Assembly: GCA_031400185.1 (NCBI GenBank)
Contig: JANNPN010000033.1
Span: 1-7,123 of the forward strand
Source of the DNA: UTPRO1 sp031400185
Lineage (GTDB): Bacteria; Desulfobacterota; Binatia; UTPRO1
Length of the DNA stretch: 7,123 bases
Reading direction: 5' to 3'
The position numbers and the translations under genes were made by a program. Below are positions 6,601-7,123 of the stretch, piece by piece (positions within the stretch are counted from its first letter, which is position 1; every line of letters begins with the position of its first letter). A model generated the notes under the pieces. The model had not been told where the DNA came from and did not search any database. It saw only the letters and a program-made list of their open reading frames with translations.

Positions 6601-7123
6601 TTCCACGTGCCGGCGGCGCCGGGGACGTTGGCTTGCCCACCGAGCCGGCCTTCGACGCCGACCTCGCGCGCGACCGTCGTCACCTGGTCGGCGAAGGTCG
6701 CGAGCGTGCCGGTCATGTCGTTGATCGTCTCGGCGAGCGCGGCGACCTCGCCCTTGGCGTTCACCGTGAGCTTCGGCTTCCAGTCGCCGTTCGCGACGGC
6801 GGTCACGACCTTCACGATGCCGCGCACCTGCTCGGTCAGGTTCGCGGCCATGACGTTCACGTTGTCCGTGAGGTCCTTCCACGTGCCGGCGACGCCCGGA
6901 ACCCGGGCCTGGCCGCCGAGCTTGCCTTCCGTGCCGACCTCGCGCGCCACGCGCGTCACTTCCGCCGCGAACGAGCGGAGCTGCTCCACCATCGTGTTCA
7001 AGGTGTCCTTCAGCAACAGAATCTCGCCGCGCACGTCGACGGTGATTTTCTTCGACAGGTCGCCGGTTGCCACGGCGACCGTCACCTCGGCGATGTTGCG
7101 GACCTGGGCGGTGAGGTTGCCGG
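3675..7123 (-). CDS. poly-HAMP/GAF hybrid histidine kinase with three receivers (5' end outside window)
   Basis: The visible part is 1148 residues, entering at the right edge with no start codon. The GTG at 7085 lies inside a HAMP repeat and is not a start. Order, by visible residue: tandem HAMP units (1-233), GAF (about 257-402), coiled coil (about 404-477, rich in Gln, Glu and Leu), HisKA with MSHELRTPLNS and His484, HATPase_c (N-box Asn600/Asn604, G1 DTGIGIP, G2 GGTGLGLAI), then three RECs. REC1 has Asp810, Thr840 and Lys859. REC2 has Asp932, Thr962 and Lys984. REC3 has Asp1079, Thr1109 and Lys1131. All three keep the phospho-acceptor and Lys, although REC2 has VKGV rather than the usual KP. 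The HAMP array, with repeated GGQA-VPG-AGTWKDLT signatures every 92 residues, resembles fungal group III (Nik1/Os-1) kinases and their bacterial relatives. Those use HAMP chains to relay or tune osmotic or other stress signals. No membrane segment is visible, but the N-terminus is missing. No HPt domain is seen, so relay to a final regulator would need another protein. Confidence 0.95.
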   Translation of the reverse strand, partial: GNLTAQVRNIAEVTVAVATGDLSKKITVDVRGEILLLKDTLNTMVEQLRSFAAEVTRVAREVGTEGKLGGQARVPGVAGTWKDLTDNVNVMAANLTEQVRGIVKVVTAVANGDWKPKLTVNAKGEVAALAETINDMTGTLATFADQVTTVAREVGVEGRLGGQANVPGAAGTWKDLTGNVNLLAANLTTQVRAIAEVATAVTQGDLTRSIQVEARGEVAELKDNINTMIDNLRLTTDRNTEQDWLKTNLARFTGMLQGQRDLGSVGRMLLSELTVLVHAHQGVIYRVESPDSPELKLVASYADGGRNGHPDTLRFGEGLLGQCAAEKRRMVISDLPADTVAIGSGLFQSPPRHVIVLPVLFEGDVKAVIELASLSTFTASHLAFLEQLTASIGIVLNSIEATMQTEGLLKQSQQLAAELQTQQSELQLTNEQLAQKAQELAEQNAEVERKNQEIEQARRALEEKATELALTSKYKSEVLANMSHELRTPLNSILILGQQLGENVEGNLTPKQVEFSRTIHGAGTDLLNLITDILDLSKIESGTVTVVAEEVVLANLLDGVARPFRHEADNRHLSLTIQIDPGVAPVMMTDAKRLQQVLKNLLSNAFKFTEQGGVQVHLKSADGGWSPEHPVLRRAANVLAFEVADTGIGIPQEKQRIIFEAFQQADAGTSRKYGGTGLGLAISRELASLLGGEIQLRSTPNVGSAFTLYLPQTYVGPSAQAGGEEAVSAVPRPAMPAPRVWERPVESVPDDRQAITPGDAVLLIVEDDPSYARILVDQAHAQGFKVLTAARGADALALAREYRPTAVSLDVFLPDMLGWTVLSQLKQDPAMRHIPVQIVTLDEDRQHGLARGAFSFLPKPTTPAGLEEALLRIKDYSSPRLRHLLVVEDNPAERLSIAELLGHTDIEITTAGTGAEAIAAMQDASFDCVVLDLRLPDMTGFDVLERIRDDTSIGDVPVVVFTGKELTLDEDSRLHSLARSVVVKGVESPERLLDETSLFLHRVLTDLPAEKQQMLEKLHRSDDDLVGKKVLVVDDDVRNIFALSSVLERRGMEVLTAGTGYEAIATLEGTSEVAIVLMDIMMPEMDGYQTMTAIRQKAEFRRLPIIALTAKAMKGDREKCLEAGASDYLAKPVNTEQLLSALRMWLHR
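6423..7123 (-). repeat. tandem 276-bp HAMP-coding repeats
   Basis: Inside the large kinase the protein repeats every 92 residues. GDL, GDW and GDL recur at this spacing, followed by a second motif containing GGQA, VPG and TWKDLT. In DNA the period is 276 bp: for example, the 21 bases at 6595-6615 recur exactly at 6871-6891. Two full units are visible (7085-6810 and 6809-6534), then a final half unit (6533-6423) that leads into the GAF domain. The end of a further upstream unit runs off the right edge, so the total count is unknown. The array encodes alternating HAMP-type four-helix bundles. Its near-identical DNA stretches make copy-number change by recombination, or assembly collapse, plausible. 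Confidence 0.9.

Noticed and set aside
7083..7085. A GTG start for the large kinase near the right edge.
   Set aside because: The reading frame stays open to the window edge, and the residues before it (ANLTAQVRNIAE) continue the HAMP repeat, so this GTG is an internal Val.
6423..7123. The 276-bp direct repeats as a CRISPR or other non-coding array.
   Set aside because: They are in frame, protein-coding, and spaced exactly as 92-residue HAMP units, with no short-repeat/unique-spacer pattern.

Overview
This window is a signal-transduction locus from a very G+C-rich bacterium. Codon third positions are almost all G or C. No ribosomal RNA, tRNA or lineage marker is present, so I cannot name the organism. 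The style would fit Myxococcota, Binatota/Rokubacteria-like or other high-GC soil or groundwater lineages, but that is a guess. The long homopolymer runs in the first 140 bases suggest a metagenome contig whose first bases should be treated with caution.

Layout: positions 1-197 are non-coding, with a G21 run, a C16 run, two G/C foldbacks and one small A/T-rich patch. Positions 198-1646 (+) encode a soluble PAS-PAS histidine kinase of the HisKA_3 (NarX/DesK-like) class. Positions 1647-2034 are a gene-free convergent gap rich in inverted repeats, including a perfect 25-bp pair. Positions 2035-3654 (-) encode a REC-HisKA-HATPase-REC hybrid kinase. Positions 3675-7123 (-) encode the C-terminal 1148 residues of a large hybrid kinase, with tandem HAMP repeats, GAF, coiled coil, HisKA, HATPase and three REC domains. 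Its start lies beyond the right edge.

The two minus-strand kinases are 20 bp apart and are almost certainly co-transcribed, large kinase first. Together they carry two transmitter modules and five receiver domains, but no HPt and no DNA-binding output. Either the phosphorelay partners lie outside the window or signalling is by protein contact. The plus-strand kinase is of a different class, points towards the operon, and has no response regulator in view.

The most notable points are the Nik1/Os-1-like poly-HAMP array, a receiver lacking its conserved lysine in the second hybrid kinase, and the MITE-like or attenuator-like inverted repeat between the convergent genes. I found no evidence for a wholly new defence or mobile system here.
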